Assembly (NCBI RefSeq): GCF_013375035.1
Contig: NZ_CP056032.1
Location: 372,001-436,000 of the forward strand
Length of the DNA stretch: 64,000 bases
Source of the DNA: Spirosoma sp. KUDC1026
GTDB lineage: Bacteria; Bacteroidota; Bacteroidia; Cytophagales; Spirosomataceae
Direction: 5' to 3'
The notes under the pieces were generated by a model that was not told the origin of the DNA, searched no databases, and saw only the letters and a program-made list of their open reading frames with translations. The first letter of the stretch is position 1; each line of letters starts with the position of its first letter. Positions 8,727-17,609 of this stretch are shown here, piece after piece. The position numbers were made by a program, and so were the translations under genes.

Positions 8727-11700
8727 ATGCTAAAATCTCTAGTTACCTATAGCTTGTTGCTGCTTTTCTTTTTGATAATCTCCCCGGCAATGGGACAAAG
8801 TACGTATTATGTATCTGCGGCAGGAAACGACCAAAATGATGGTAGATCGGTCGCCAATGCATTTAAAAGTATAGACCGGGTTAATAATTTATCGTTGCAA
8901 GCAGGCGATTCTGTTCTGTTTCGTCGGGGAGATACGTTTAGGGGAACGCTTTTCGTCCGCCAATCTGGTTCACAGGAGCGTCCTATCGTACTTGCCACCT
9001 TTGGTACCGGAGCAAAACCAATTTTATCAGGATCGCAACCACTAACGGGCTGGACAAATCTTGGAGGAAACATATGGCAGTCCTCCTGTCAATCGTGCGG
9101 GAGTCAGGTAACCGGTGTTTATCGGGATGAAGTTAGTTTACCATTGGGTCGTTACCCAAATGCCGATACACCCAACAAAGGATACTTAACGATCCGGGCT
9201 CACACTCAGAAATATCAGATCTTCAGCCAAGAACCGCTGCCTGCAAATATTGACTGGAAGGGTGGCGAGGTTGTTATGCGACCGACCCAGTGGATTATCG
9301 ACCGGGCTATTGTTGATCAGCAGTATGGAGACGCTTTAAACCTGTTCAACTACTCTAACTATGAGCCAGGTGACGGTTGGGGGTTCTTTTTTCAAAGCCA
9401 TCCCGCTACTCTCGATCAAAACGGCGAGTGGTACTATAATCAAAATGATAAAACCGTTCGATTGTACATGGCCCAGGGCGACCCGAATTCTCTGTCTATT
9501 GCTGCCACAGTAAATAGCCGCGGAGTCGAGCTAAATTCCGTATCTAATATTAAGTTTCTGAACCTGCATCTAACCCAATCATTAAATATCAGCTTTTACG
9601 CCAACAATGTTTCTAACATTACTTTGACGGGCCTGGACATTATTGATTCGGGAGAAGACGGAATTATCTTTTCAGGAGGAGGCAGTAATATTCTTATTGA
9701 GAACTGTCGGATCATCGATGTCAACAACAACGGTGTTTCAATTGCACCCTATCAAAATGTAACATTCCGAGGAAACACTTTACGACATGTTGGTATTGTA
9801 CCGGGACGAGGTAAAAGTGGTGATGGTCAGTATAACGGATTACAGTCAGCCGCAAATCAAAATGTGCTTATCGAAAATAACATCATTGACAGCGTTGGTT
9901 ATAATGGATTGACCTTCTGGAATAATACAACCATTCAACAAAATGTCATTTCTAATTACTGCATGACAAAGAGTGACGGCGGTGCTATTTACGCTTGGAA
10001 TGGACCCAAAAACTCGATGACTAATATTAAAATGTTGTCAAACATTATATTCAACGGCATTGGGGCCCCAGAAGGGTCTTTTCGAAATGGTTACTCAGGA
10101 GCGAATGGTATTTTCTTGGATGACTGTATCGAAAACGTTGAAATTCGAAATAACACTGTTTTCAAAAACCACCAGTGGGGTATTTATTTACACGCAACCA
10201 GTAGAATCACAGCAACTGGTAATACGGTATTCAATAATGGCAGTGCTCAATTTGTTATGTACCACAATGCAGGGCAATGTCTTTTTCGGGAAAATACAAT
10301 CAAGAAAAATATTTTCTTTAGTAAAACTACAGATCAATTAGCGGGTCAGTATGAATCTCATATTGATGACTTACCCCAGTTTGGCGTTATTGATAGTAAT
10401 TATTATGCTCGTCCCTTCGATCAGCTGTCGATGATCAGAGGCATAAAAAACTACGGAATAGGCAACAACTTTTCGCTTCCCGACTGGACGGCATTTTCAG
10501 GTCATGATGTACATTCTACAGCGAGTCCAGTCACGTACAGCCAATACCAGAGTAATGGTTATGGTGGTACTACTCGTCTTAATGATACGTTTACCAATGA
10601 TAATGCGGGCTGGACCACGTTTAGTGCCTTTAACAATGCGGAAGCTTCCTGGGATAATACAAACAAACTGGATGGTGGAAGCCTGCGGGTGGGCTTTACT
10701 ACCCCAACGGGACAGGGGCATGCATCATTTATGCTGGCGTACAAAAACTTTGGAGCAGTAACGCAGGGAAAAACGTATCTATTGCGCTTTGACGCCGTGG
10801 CGTCGGCACCTCAGCTCGTCTATGTATATATTCGAAAGGGAGACTTTGGAAAAGAATTTGACAGACGCTATGCCTTAACCTTCGATCCAGTGCGTAAAAG
10901 CTATGAACTTCCGTATACCTCGTCGGATACCGAAGGCAGCACTATCGTGATTTTTGAGATGTTTGAAGATGGCCCTCGTTTCTGGATTGATAACGTACGT
11001 CTTCAGGAAGATGCAGTTGTACGTAATAATCCGGATGATTATATAAAATTTGCCTACAACCCAACGGCAAAGGATAGCCTAGTTACTATTAACGGCTTTT
11101 ACCGAGATGCTAAAAATCAGGCTTATAATAATCAGTTTGTTCTGAAACCCTTCTCATCAGTAGTGTTGATGAAGAGTGAGCCTGTTCGTTCGGCAGTCGA
11201 TTTAAGTTTAACGCTGGAAGCTGATAAGCGAACCGTTAGGATTGATGAAGCCGTTACCCTTCAGATCAAGATTCGTAATAACAGCGATACAACGGCTGGA
11301 CAGACCCGTTGGAATTGTCGCCTGCCGGCCAATCTTCAATTTATAAACAGCAATGGCCAGGCATTAAACGACAATGTTTTGAGTGGCGATATTCAGCAAA
11401 TTCTTCCCCGTTCCCAGGCAACTGCAGTCGTCCGGGTCAAGGCCACGGCCGGAGGCTCCTATCAAACAGCCGTTCAAATAACGTCAACGACTTCGCCCGA
11501 CCCCGATAGTACCCCTAATTCTGGTACGGGTGACGGAGAAGATGATACCGCAACGATCGACTTACGGGTTCTCGGAAATGACGAATCTGTTTATTCGTCC
11601 CCCAACCCGAACCAACGACCACTACCGGCAGTTGCCAGCAACCAGCCTACAGCCGATCCGAACAAAGCAGACCTTAGCCTGCGAATGGCTTTAAGTAAAC

Positions 11701-12047
11701 GTACAATTGTATCGGGAGAAACGATTACCTGTACATTGTACATTAACAATGCCGGCGGAGCCGCAGCTGGTTCTGCTACGGTACAGTATGAACTTCCGAA
11801 CGGACTTGAGGTAGCGGATGCAGCTGGCTGGTCAGTTAGCGGACGTTCACTAACAACTACGCTGAATAACATTGCTGCTGGTGCTACCAGCAGCGTATCG
11901 TTCCGGGCACGGGCCGTTAGGTCGGGGGACTGGACGACAAAAGCGCAAATCAGTGCAGCTTCTGTTTCGGATCCGGACTCGACACCGGGTAATGGATTCG
12001 ATAATGGCGAAGATGATCAGACACAGGTTTCTGTTCGTGTAAAATAA
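8727..12047 (+). CDS. Secreted right-handed beta-helix protein with two C-terminal DUF11 domains
   Basis: 1106-residue exported protein. A signal peptide (about residues 1-24, ending AMGQ) is followed by the YYVSAAGNDQNDG start seen in many parallel beta-helix polysaccharide-active proteins. Beta-helix rungs with N-rich turns fill about 250-560 (for example NVLIENNIIDSVGYNGL). A carbohydrate-binding-like beta-sandwich follows at about 610-780. Two DUF11 repeats lie at about 823-948 and 979-1105, each ending with a DPDSTPxN...GEDD motif, so they arose by duplication. No type IX secretion C-terminal signal is visible. Context beside the polysaccharide genes suggests it cuts or modifies the exported polymer, but no catalytic residues can be assigned. 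Confidence 0.8.
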   Translation: MLKSLVTYSLLLLFFLIISPAMGQSTYYVSAAGNDQNDGRSVANAFKSIDRVNNLSLQAGDSVLFRRGDTFRGTLFVRQSGSQERPIVLATFGTGAKPILSGSQPLTGWTNLGGNIWQSSCQSCGSQVTGVYRDEVSLPLGRYPNADTPNKGYLTIRAHTQKYQIFSQEPLPANIDWKGGEVVMRPTQWIIDRAIVDQQYGDALNLFNYSNYEPGDGWGFFFQSHPATLDQNGEWYYNQNDKTVRLYMAQGDPNSLSIAATVNSRGVELNSVSNIKFLNLHLTQSLNISFYANNVSNITLTGLDIIDSGEDGIIFSGGGSNILIENCRIIDVNNNGVSIAPYQNVTFRGNTLRHVGIVPGRGKSGDGQYNGLQSAANQNVLIENNIIDSVGYNGLTFWNNTTIQQNVISNYCMTKSDGGAIYAWNGPKNSMTNIKMLSNIIFNGIGAPEGSFRNGYSGANGIFLDDCIENVEIRNNTVFKNHQWGIYLHATSRITATGNTVFNNGSAQFVMYHNAGQCLFRENTIKKNIFFSKTTDQLAGQYESHIDDLPQFGVIDSNYYARPFDQLSMIRGIKNYGIGNNFSLPDWTAFSGHDVHSTASPVTYSQYQSNGYGGTTRLNDTFTNDNAGWTTFSAFNNAEASWDNTNKLDGGSLRVGFTTPTGQGHASFMLAYKNFGAVTQGKTYLLRFDAVASAPQLVYVYIRKGDFGKEFDRRYALTFDPVRKSYELPYTSSDTEGSTIVIFEMFEDGPRFWIDNVRLQEDAVVRNNPDDYIKFAYNPTAKDSLVTINGFYRDAKNQAYNNQFVLKPFSSVVLMKSEPVRSAVDLSLTLEADKRTVRIDEAVTLQIKIRNNSDTTAGQTRWNCRLPANLQFINSNGQALNDNVLSGDIQQILPRSQATAVVRVKATAGGSYQTAVQITSTTSPDPDSTPNSGTGDGEDDTATIDLRVLGNDESVYSSPNPNQRPLPAVASNQPTADPNKADLSLRMALSKRTIVSGETITCTLYINNAGGAAAGSATVQYELPNGLEVADAAGWSVSGRSLTTTLNNIAAGATSSVSFRARAVRSGDWTTKAQISAASVSDPDSTPGNGFDNGEDDQTQVSVRVK

Positions 12048-12092
12048 AAAGCGAAAGGGCTCCCTGGTAATCAGGGAGCCCTTTCGCTTTTT
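12046..12092. terminator. Bidirectional intrinsic terminator
   Basis: 21-bp perfect stem (12046-12066 with 12072-12092) and a 5-nt loop GTAAT. A-run and T-run at the two ends give U-tracts in both directions. It overlaps the stop codons of both convergent genes, the beta-helix gene and rocD. Confidence 0.92.
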
Positions 12093-13339
12093 CAGAATGC
12101 CAGCAACGTTTTTTCAATAATGTCGCAAGCTTCATGCATCTGCTCCTCAGTAATAACGAGCGGGGGAGCAAACCGAATTTTATCGCCATGTGTCGGCTTC
12201 GTCAACAAGCCATTTTTCATTAATTTAAGGCAGATTTCCCAGGCCGTCTGCTCACCCAGTTCAGGACGTTCGGTAATGACAATCGCATTAAGCAGACCGC
12301 GCCCACGTACCAGTTTAACCAGATCCGTTTTCTGGCTGATGGCCCGCATCCGAGCCCGGAAAACTTCTCCTATCGCCATGGCATTATCGGCCAGCTTTTC
12401 GTCCTGCACAACCTGCAGCGCTTCCATCGTGACAGCGCAGGCCAATGGATTCCCCCCATATGTACTTCCGTGTTCGCCCGGTTTAATGGTCAGCATCACC
12501 TCGTCCGATGTTAACACGGCTGAGACAGGTAACGTACCGCCCGAGAGTGCTTTGCCCAGGACCAGCAGATCAGGTTTTACGTTCTCGTAGTCACAGGCCA
12601 GCTGCTTGCCCGTCCGGCCAATGCCCGTCTGTACTTCATCCGCAATAAACAGGACGTTATACCGCGAACACAGGTCACGAACACCCTGTATGTATCCTTC
12701 ATCCGGTACGACAACACCCGCTTCACCCTGAATGGGCTCGACCATGAAACCGGCAATGTTAGGATCTTTGGCAAAAGTCTCTTCCAGAGCCGCCAGATCG
12801 TTGTAAGGGATTACGATATATCCTGGTAGCAGCGGACCAAAATCGTTCGTGCTGCTTGGATCAGTGGACGACGAAATTGCCGCGAGCGTACGTCCCCAGA
12901 AATTACCAGCCGCGAACACCACCTTAGCTTCATTCTGCGGAATACCTTTTACTAAGTAAGCCCATTTCCGGGTTAGTTTCAGGGCCGTTTCTCCACCTTC
13001 CGCGCCGGAATTCATCAGGAGCGCTTTATCATAGCCAAAGTATTCGCACAGATACTGCTCACAAAGGCCAGTTTTGTCGTTGTAGAAAGCCCGGGAAGTT
13101 AGCGTCAGCCGCTGGGCCTGTTCTGTCATAGCGTTAATAATTCGGGGGTGACAATGGCCCTGACTCACGGCGCTGTACGCCGACAGAAAGTCAAAATAGC
13201 GTTTTCCCTCAACATCCCAGAGAAACACCCCTTCTCCCCGCGTCAGAACGACCGGAATCGGGTGGTAGTTGTGAGCGCCGTATTCCCACTCCAGATCCAT
13301 CGCCTGGGTAGGCGTCGTGATTGATGTCAGTGTTTCCAT
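12092..13339 (-). CDS. rocD: Ornithine--oxo-acid aminotransferase
   Basis: 415-residue PLP enzyme (class III aminotransferase) that converts ornithine and 2-oxoglutarate to glutamate semialdehyde and glutamate, linking arginine and proline metabolism. The N-terminal [15 protein letters not shown] and the [12 protein letters not shown] segment are characteristic of ornithine aminotransferase. The PLP lysine is Lys263 in GKALSGG. The chosen ATG at 13339 (METLTS) gives the family's normal length. The frame stays open to 13477, but that would put the start upstream of the promoter at 13430-13461. Monocistronic, ending at a shared bidirectional terminator. Confidence 0.93.
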   Translation of the reverse strand: METLTSITTPTQAMDLEWEYGAHNYHPIPVVLTRGEGVFLWDVEGKRYFDFLSAYSAVSQGHCHPRIINAMTEQAQRLTLTSRAFYNDKTGLCEQYLCEYFGYDKALLMNSGAEGGETALKLTRKWAYLVKGIPQNEAKVVFAAGNFWGRTLAAISSSTDPSSTNDFGPLLPGYIVIPYNDLAALEETFAKDPNIAGFMVEPIQGEAGVVVPDEGYIQGVRDLCSRYNVLFIADEVQTGIGRTGKQLACDYENVKPDLLVLGKALSGGTLPVSAVLTSDEVMLTIKPGEHGSTYGGNPLACAVTMEALQVVQDEKLADNAMAIGEVFRARMRAISQKTDLVKLVRGRGLLNAIVITERPELGEQTAWEICLKLMKNGLLTKPTHGDKIRFAPPLVITEEQMHEACDIIEKTLLAF

Positions 13340-13429
13340 AAGCTTATCCAGAATTGAGTAACAAAATGAATCGTCAGCAAAACTTGTACCTTTAGCAACC
13401 AATACGTTGCGGCCACAAATGCTGCTTTT

Positions 13430-13461
13430 CAAAAATACGATTTCTCCTACACATGCCCAAA
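13430..13461 (-). promoter_or_regulatory. Promoter of rocD (-33 TTTG, 20-nt spacer, -7 TATTTTTG)
   Basis: On the minus strand TTTG lies at 13461-13458 and TATTTTTG at 13437-13430, separated by 20 nt. This fits the Bacteroidota promoter consensus very well. The -33 element lies just inside the divergent DUF5522 gene, a few bases after its start codon. It fixes the rocD start at the internal ATG. Confidence 0.65.
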
Positions 13462-13638
13462 AGCCCACTTGTTGCACTCAGAAGCGCTCAGTCCACTCCT
13501 GCCCTGACGGACGAAGACTATTATATGACTCCTGATGGTTTTCTGGTCTTTACAGCGATTTATCACAAGAAACGGGGCTATTGCTGCAAAAACGGGTGCC
13601 GGCATTGCCCATTTGGATATAAAAAAGAGAGCGAGTAG
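13453..13638 (+). CDS. DUF5522 family small Cys-rich protein
   Basis: 61-residue protein matching the DUF5522 family, in which a [16 protein letters not shown] segment is followed by a metal-binding-like [18 protein letters not shown] motif (CC-x3-C-x2-C). The four cysteines suggest a bound zinc or iron-sulfur cluster; the function is unknown. It is divergent from rocD, whose promoter overlaps its first codons, and lies 59 bp before rpmB, so the two may be co-transcribed. Family assignment is from recall of the motif. Confidence 0.8.
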   Translation: MPKSPLVALRSAQSTPALTDEDYYMTPDGFLVFTAIYHKKRGYCCKNGCRHCPFGYKKESE

Positions 13639-13697
13639 TTGCAGATTATGAATTAATTAGCCAATTTTGCGCCCTCATACGGAAAACGAGTACGGTA

Positions 13698-13937
13698 ATG
13701 GCCAGAGTTTGTCAAATCACAGGAAAACGCACGCGGGTTGGTAACAATGTATCGCACGCTAATAATAAAACGAAACGTAAGTTCTACCCCAACCTGCAGA
13801 AGAAGCGGTTTTTCGTCGAATCAACCGGCGAATGGGTTACGTTAAAGGTAGCTACCTCAGCAATCAAGACCATCAATAAGAACGGTCTGGAAGCAACATT
13901 GCGCAAAGCATACGACCGCGGTACGCTGTCGCTGTAA
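13698..13937 (+). CDS. rpmB: 50S ribosomal protein L28
   Basis: 79-residue ribosomal protein L28, part of the large subunit. The start [20 protein letters not shown] and the [12 protein letters not shown] segment are diagnostic. Length is normal. In many Bacteroidota rpmB is followed by rpmG and a DUF4295 gene; here it is followed instead by a strong terminator and an RluA gene, so the cluster is broken. Confidence 0.97.
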   Translation: MARVCQITGKRTRVGNNVSHANNKTKRKFYPNLQKKRFFVESTGEWVTLKVATSAIKTINKNGLEATLRKAYDRGTLSL

Positions 13938-13958
13938 TCAACAACACATACATCGTTG

Positions 13959-13986
13959 AGCCTCTTCCGCCCAGAAGAGGCTTTTT
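13959..13986 (+). terminator. Intrinsic terminator after rpmB
   Basis: Stem AGCCTCTT (13959-13966) with AAGAGGCT (13975-13982), followed by a T-run to 13986. It lies 21 bp after the rpmB stop, ahead of the RluA gene. Confidence 0.85.
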
Positions 13987-14006
13987 GTGTTCTATTTCTC
14001 TGCGTC

Positions 14007-14726
14007 ATGAAGTTAAATTTTGAAGACCTCATCGTTGCTGAAAACGATGACTACATCCTCATCAATAAGCCGCCCTACGTGGCTTCGCTGGACGAACGGA
14101 CCACCGACCGGACGCAGAGCATTTTGCGGATGGCTAAAGAGTATTGTCCGGATGCTCAACTCGGGCACCGTCTGGACAAAGAGACGTCGGGTATGCTAGC
14201 CATAGCCAAACACCCCGAAGCCTATCGCCATCTGGCCATGCAGTTCGAGCATCGGGAGGTAACCAAACGATACCATGCCGTCACGAATGGCGTCCATGAT
14301 TTTGACGGTGTTTCGGTCTTTTTGCCGATCTCACCCATCAAGGACGGTACGGCGGTACGCATCGATCGGGAGAAGGGTAAAGTTGCCGAAACAATTTTCA
14401 ATACGTTACAGGCATACCGGACAACAACATTGGTGGAGTGCCTGCCCATTACGGGTCGGATGCACCAGATCCGGGTACACCTGATGTGCCTCAAAGCCCC
14501 TATTGTGTTCGACGCTACATATGGCGGAGAGCCAGTATACTTATCGGAAGTTAAGCGCAAGTTCAACTTGAAACAGGGAACCGAAGAATTACCGCTGATT
14601 CAGCGTGTGGCGCTGCACGCTTATTCTCTGACGTTTACCCAGATGAACGGTGAGGAGCAAACGTTTGTGGCTCCTTATCCAAAGGATTTCGGCGTTCTGG
14701 TAAAGCAGTTGGAGAAGTTTTCGTAA
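14007..14726 (+). CDS. RluA-family pseudouridine synthase (no S4 domain)
   Basis: 239-residue enzyme that isomerises specific uridines in rRNA or tRNA to pseudouridine. The catalytic Asp57 is in the family motif GHRLDKETSG, and ITGRMHQIRVHL is the conserved C-terminal signature. It lacks an N-terminal S4 RNA-binding domain. I chose the ATG at 14007 because an in-frame start at 13956 would lie inside the rpmB terminator. A second paralogue is at 20887-21618. The target site cannot be told from sequence. Confidence 0.9.
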   Translation: MKLNFEDLIVAENDDYILINKPPYVASLDERTTDRTQSILRMAKEYCPDAQLGHRLDKETSGMLAIAKHPEAYRHLAMQFEHREVTKRYHAVTNGVHDFDGVSVFLPISPIKDGTAVRIDREKGKVAETIFNTLQAYRTTTLVECLPITGRMHQIRVHLMCLKAPIVFDATYGGEPVYLSEVKRKFNLKQGTEELPLIQRVALHAYSLTFTQMNGEEQTFVAPYPKDFGVLVKQLEKFS

Positions 14727-14788
14727 CAGAAGCGGGTAAAGTAAGAGCGGAGACCGTAATTTGCCCGTTCTAACTTACCGACGAAATT

Positions 14789-15088
14789 ATGTTTGTTCAC
14801 TCTGTTTATTTCTGGCTGAAACACCCCGAGAATCAGGAAGACCGCGACGCGCTGAAAGCAGGGCTCAACTCGCTGAAAGGCGTTCAGGAGATAACGACGG
14901 TTTATATCGGTGGGCCAGCCGAAACTCGTCGTCCGGTCATCGACCATACGTATGACTTGTCGCTGATCCTCGTTTTTGCGGATAAAGCCGCTCATGATAC
15001 GTATCAGGTACACCCGGTTCATCAGGAGTTTGTGGCCGAGTGCTCGCACCTGTGGGAGCGGGTTCAGATTTACGACGTAGCTGCATAA
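14789..15088 (+). CDS. Dabb (stress-responsive alpha/beta barrel) domain protein
   Basis: 99-residue single-domain protein. The start MFVHSVYFWLK and the spaced HPVHQEFV segment fit the Dabb family, dimeric ferredoxin-like barrels of mostly unknown function in bacteria. No signal peptide or membrane segment. It is 62 bp after the RluA gene on the same strand, so it may share its transcript. It ends just before the purine/pyrimidine inverted repeat at 15087-15157. Confidence 0.85.
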   Translation: MFVHSVYFWLKHPENQEDRDALKAGLNSLKGVQEITTVYIGGPAETRRPVIDHTYDLSLILVFADKAAHDTYQVHPVHQEFVAECSHLWERVQIYDVAA

Positions 15089-15157
15089 AGAGCGAGAGGG
15101 CGAAAGACAGAAAGAGCGAATGGCTGGATGGCTTACTCTTTCTGTCTTTCACTCTTT
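15087..15157. repeat. Purine/pyrimidine inverted repeat between convergent genes
   Basis: A purine-rich left half (GAAAGAG-type units) pairs with a pyrimidine-rich right half: a perfect 14-bp inner stem (15103-15116 with 15136-15149) and an outer AAAGAG/CTCTTT pair (15087-15092, 15152-15157). It lies between the convergent Dabb and ohr genes. It resembles the elements at 26797-26891 and 35702-35796 but lacks their shared core. Confidence 0.7.
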
Positions 15158-15161
15158 AATC

Positions 15162-15575
15162 CTAGACCAACACCTGCACTTTCATATCCATATTGCCCTT
15201 GACAGCTTTCGAGTAAGGGCAGACGGCATGAGCCGTGTCGGCTAGCTGCTGTAATTGCTCATGGTTCATGCCGGGAGCCTTAACGACAATTTTCCCCGAC
15301 AAGAACATATTGTTACCATCCTGATTTAACGAGATACTTACCTCGACGGCATGTTCCGGTAGAATAATTTCCCGACGTTTGGCAACGGCCATCAGCGCTC
15401 CATTATAACAGGAACTATAGGCCGCAGCAAACAGCATTTCTGGGTTAGCGGCTCCACCTTCGCCGTGCATTTCCAACGGACGTTTGATATCCATTTCCAG
15501 AATGCCATCCAGCGATTTAACATCACCATCGCGACCACCGACGTTGCTGACAGTGGCAGTATACAGGGTTTCCAT
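15162..15575 (-). CDS. ohr: Organic hydroperoxide reductase (Ohr, OsmC family)
   Basis: 137-residue thiol peroxidase that reduces organic and fatty-acid hydroperoxides in the cytoplasm. The two redox cysteines are Cys56 (SSCYNGAL) and Cys119 (AVCPYSKA), with the conserved Arg15 and Glu46 of the Ohr active site in place. The N-terminal VGGRDG and the AVCPYSKAV block separate Ohr from plain OsmC. Length is typical. It is alone on its strand with a 231-bp divergent gap upstream; no OhrR regulator gene is adjacent. Confidence 0.9.
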   Translation of the reverse strand: METLYTATVSNVGGRDGDVKSLDGILEMDIKRPLEMHGEGGAANPEMLFAAAYSSCYNGALMAVAKRREIILPEHAVEVSISLNQDGNNMFLSGKIVVKAPGMNHEQLQQLADTAHAVCPYSKAVKGNMDMKVQVLV

Positions 15576-15726
15576 TGTTGAGTATATTTAGTTGCATTGG
15601 CCGTTCAGTACTTGTGTTAGTTCCAGAACGCCTGCTATCACAACCAACAGAATCCCAAAACTGTTAGACTCAACGGGGAGCTGGCAGGCGTTTTGTGGGC
15701 ACTCCGCTACGTGCGGGAATTTAAAC

Positions 15727-15734
15727 TAACTTTG
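15727..15734 (+). promoter_or_regulatory. -7 box (TAACTTTG) for the TPR/DUF4292/EnvC operon
   Basis: Exact TAnnTTTG match 72 bp before the TPR gene. No clear -33 TTTG at standard spacing. A 9-bp inverted repeat AACGCCTGC/GCAGGCGTT (15627-15635, 15684-15692) lies upstream in the same ohr/TPR divergent gap. Confidence 0.45.
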
Positions 15735-15806
15735 TAGAAGGGTATGCTTCCACCAAAGCGGCAATAGAACGGTTTCCTGCACGTTTTTCTTTCATACGCA
15801 CTTGAC

Positions 15807-17609
15807 ATGCTGACCAGTATGAACACGTTATACCAGTTTTTTCCCGGCCGTCAGCTGACTACGTGGATCGGCGGATTAAGTCTGTTGCTTTGGCTTATCC
15901 ATACCCCGGCGCTGGCGCAGCGAAAACGCGATCGGGGTTTGTCGGCCGATACGTCCCTGGCCAGCATTGCCTCAACCACCGCCGACAGACTCGCTATTGA
16001 AACACAGTTTGCGGATGGCATGCGCTTTCTGATGACAGAAGAACCGGCTCGTGCGATCAGCCAGTTTCAGAATGTGCTGAAAAAGACCCCAAATAACGCA
16101 GCTGCTCATTATTCGCTTGCTAATGCGTATATAAAAAGCGGTAAGCCAGCCGAAGCACTCCAACACGCCACCAAAGCCTATTCGCTGGATTCTGGTAATA
16201 AGTTTTACGCGCTGCTTCTCGGTGAATTATACGTGAAACAGAAGCGATACGGAGAGGCCGAAGAACTGTACGAAAAACTGCTGAAGCAAGGTTCGGAAAA
16301 CGCGGAATATGGGGTTGAACTGGCCGCCATTTATCTGTTTGATGACAAACCAGAGAAGGCACTGACAGCGTATAACACGGTAGAACGCGAACTGGGCCTG
16401 AACGAAGAAATTATTCGGCAAAAGCAGCGCATCTACTTGAAGTTAAACAAAGTTGATAAAGCGGTTGAAGAAGCCGAACGTCTGGTGGCCTCGGAACCGG
16501 GCGAGCCAGACTACCTGCTGGAAGGGGCCGAACTGCTGATTGCGAACGACCGGACAGATCAGGCGCTAAGCTGGATTGACCGGGCGCTCAAACTAAACCC
16601 GGATTCACCCCAGGCCCATGTACTGCTGGCGGATATCTACCGAAAAAAAGGAGATATGGCCCGCGTCAGCAAAGAACTGAACCAGGTGCTGGCGAACCCA
16701 AACCTGGAAGCCGGTCTGAAAGCGCGGATTCTGTCCAGCTACGTAGGTATGACGGAGCAGAATCCAACGGCGCAGAAAGATGCGCTGGGTATGGCACAGA
16801 CACTGGCCCAAACCAATCCAAATGATCCCAAATCGCAGGTGATGATGGCCGATCTGCTGGCTCAGCAAGGCAAAAAAGCCGAAGCACGCGATGCCTACGC
16901 CCGGGCAGCCCGGTTGGACGGCTCGACGTATGAAGTCTGGGGCGCGTTGCTGCAACTGGATAATGAGCTTAACCAGGCCGATAGTTTGCTGGCTCATTCG
17001 CAGCAGGCGCTGGAGATGTTCCCGACTCAGGGCGTTTTCTGGTACTCGAACGGATCGGCGAATTTGTATAAGCGAAACTACCAGGCGGCCGTCGACGCGC
17101 TGGAAGAAAGCAAAAAACTCCTGGCAGCCAGCAACGACGAAGCACTGAAACGCGGCATCGACGCGCAACTGGGCGATGCCTATAATGGTATGGGCGATTA
17201 TACCAAATCAGACGAAGCCTATGAAGCCGTGCTCAAGCTCGACCCCATCAATGATTACGTGCTGAACAACTACAGTTATTTCTTATCGCTACGGAAGGCA
17301 AATCTGCCCCGGGCGCAGCAACTGGCGCAGAAGCTAGCGGAGCGGCACCCTACCAATGCAACGTATCTGGATACCTACGCCTGGGTACTGTACGTATCAA
17401 AAGACTACGCTAAAGCCCGCCAGTACCTGGAGAAAGCCATGAGTAATCCAGCCTCAGTCAGCGGTACAATCATCGAGCACTACGGCGATGTGCTATATCA
17501 GCTTGGTCAACACGATAAGGCACTAGAGCAATGGAAGTTAGCTAAGACGAAAGGTAACGCCACACCTGCGCTCGACAAAAAAATCTCAACGGGAAAACTC
17601 AATGAATAA
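15807..17609 (+). CDS. Exported tetratricopeptide repeat protein
   Basis: 600-residue TPR protein with an N-terminal signal peptide (hydrophobic stretch about 18-36, ending TPALAQ). TPR helices fill most of the rest from about residue 50, with repeated consensus stretches such as NNAAAHYSLANAYIKSGKPAEA and PINDYVLNNYSYFL. It is expected in the periplasm or at the outer membrane as a scaffold. It is first in a three-gene operon; its stop overlaps the DUF4292 start by 8 bp. A Met at 15819 is an alternative start. This TPR-DUF4292-EnvC order recurs in Bacteroidota (recalled, not searched); the function is unknown. Confidence 0.88.
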   Translation: MLTSMNTLYQFFPGRQLTTWIGGLSLLLWLIHTPALAQRKRDRGLSADTSLASIASTTADRLAIETQFADGMRFLMTEEPARAISQFQNVLKKTPNNAAAHYSLANAYIKSGKPAEALQHATKAYSLDSGNKFYALLLGELYVKQKRYGEAEELYEKLLKQGSENAEYGVELAAIYLFDDKPEKALTAYNTVERELGLNEEIIRQKQRIYLKLNKVDKAVEEAERLVASEPGEPDYLLEGAELLIANDRTDQALSWIDRALKLNPDSPQAHVLLADIYRKKGDMARVSKELNQVLANPNLEAGLKARILSSYVGMTEQNPTAQKDALGMAQTLAQTNPNDPKSQVMMADLLAQQGKKAEARDAYARAARLDGSTYEVWGALLQLDNELNQADSLLAHSQQALEMFPTQGVFWYSNGSANLYKRNYQAAVDALEESKKLLAASNDEALKRGIDAQLGDAYNGMGDYTKSDEAYEAVLKLDPINDYVLNNYSYFLSLRKANLPRAQQLAQKLAERHPTNATYLDTYAWVLYVSKDYAKARQYLEKAMSNPASVSGTIIEHYGDVLYQLGQHDKALEQWKLAKTKGNATPALDKKISTGKLNE

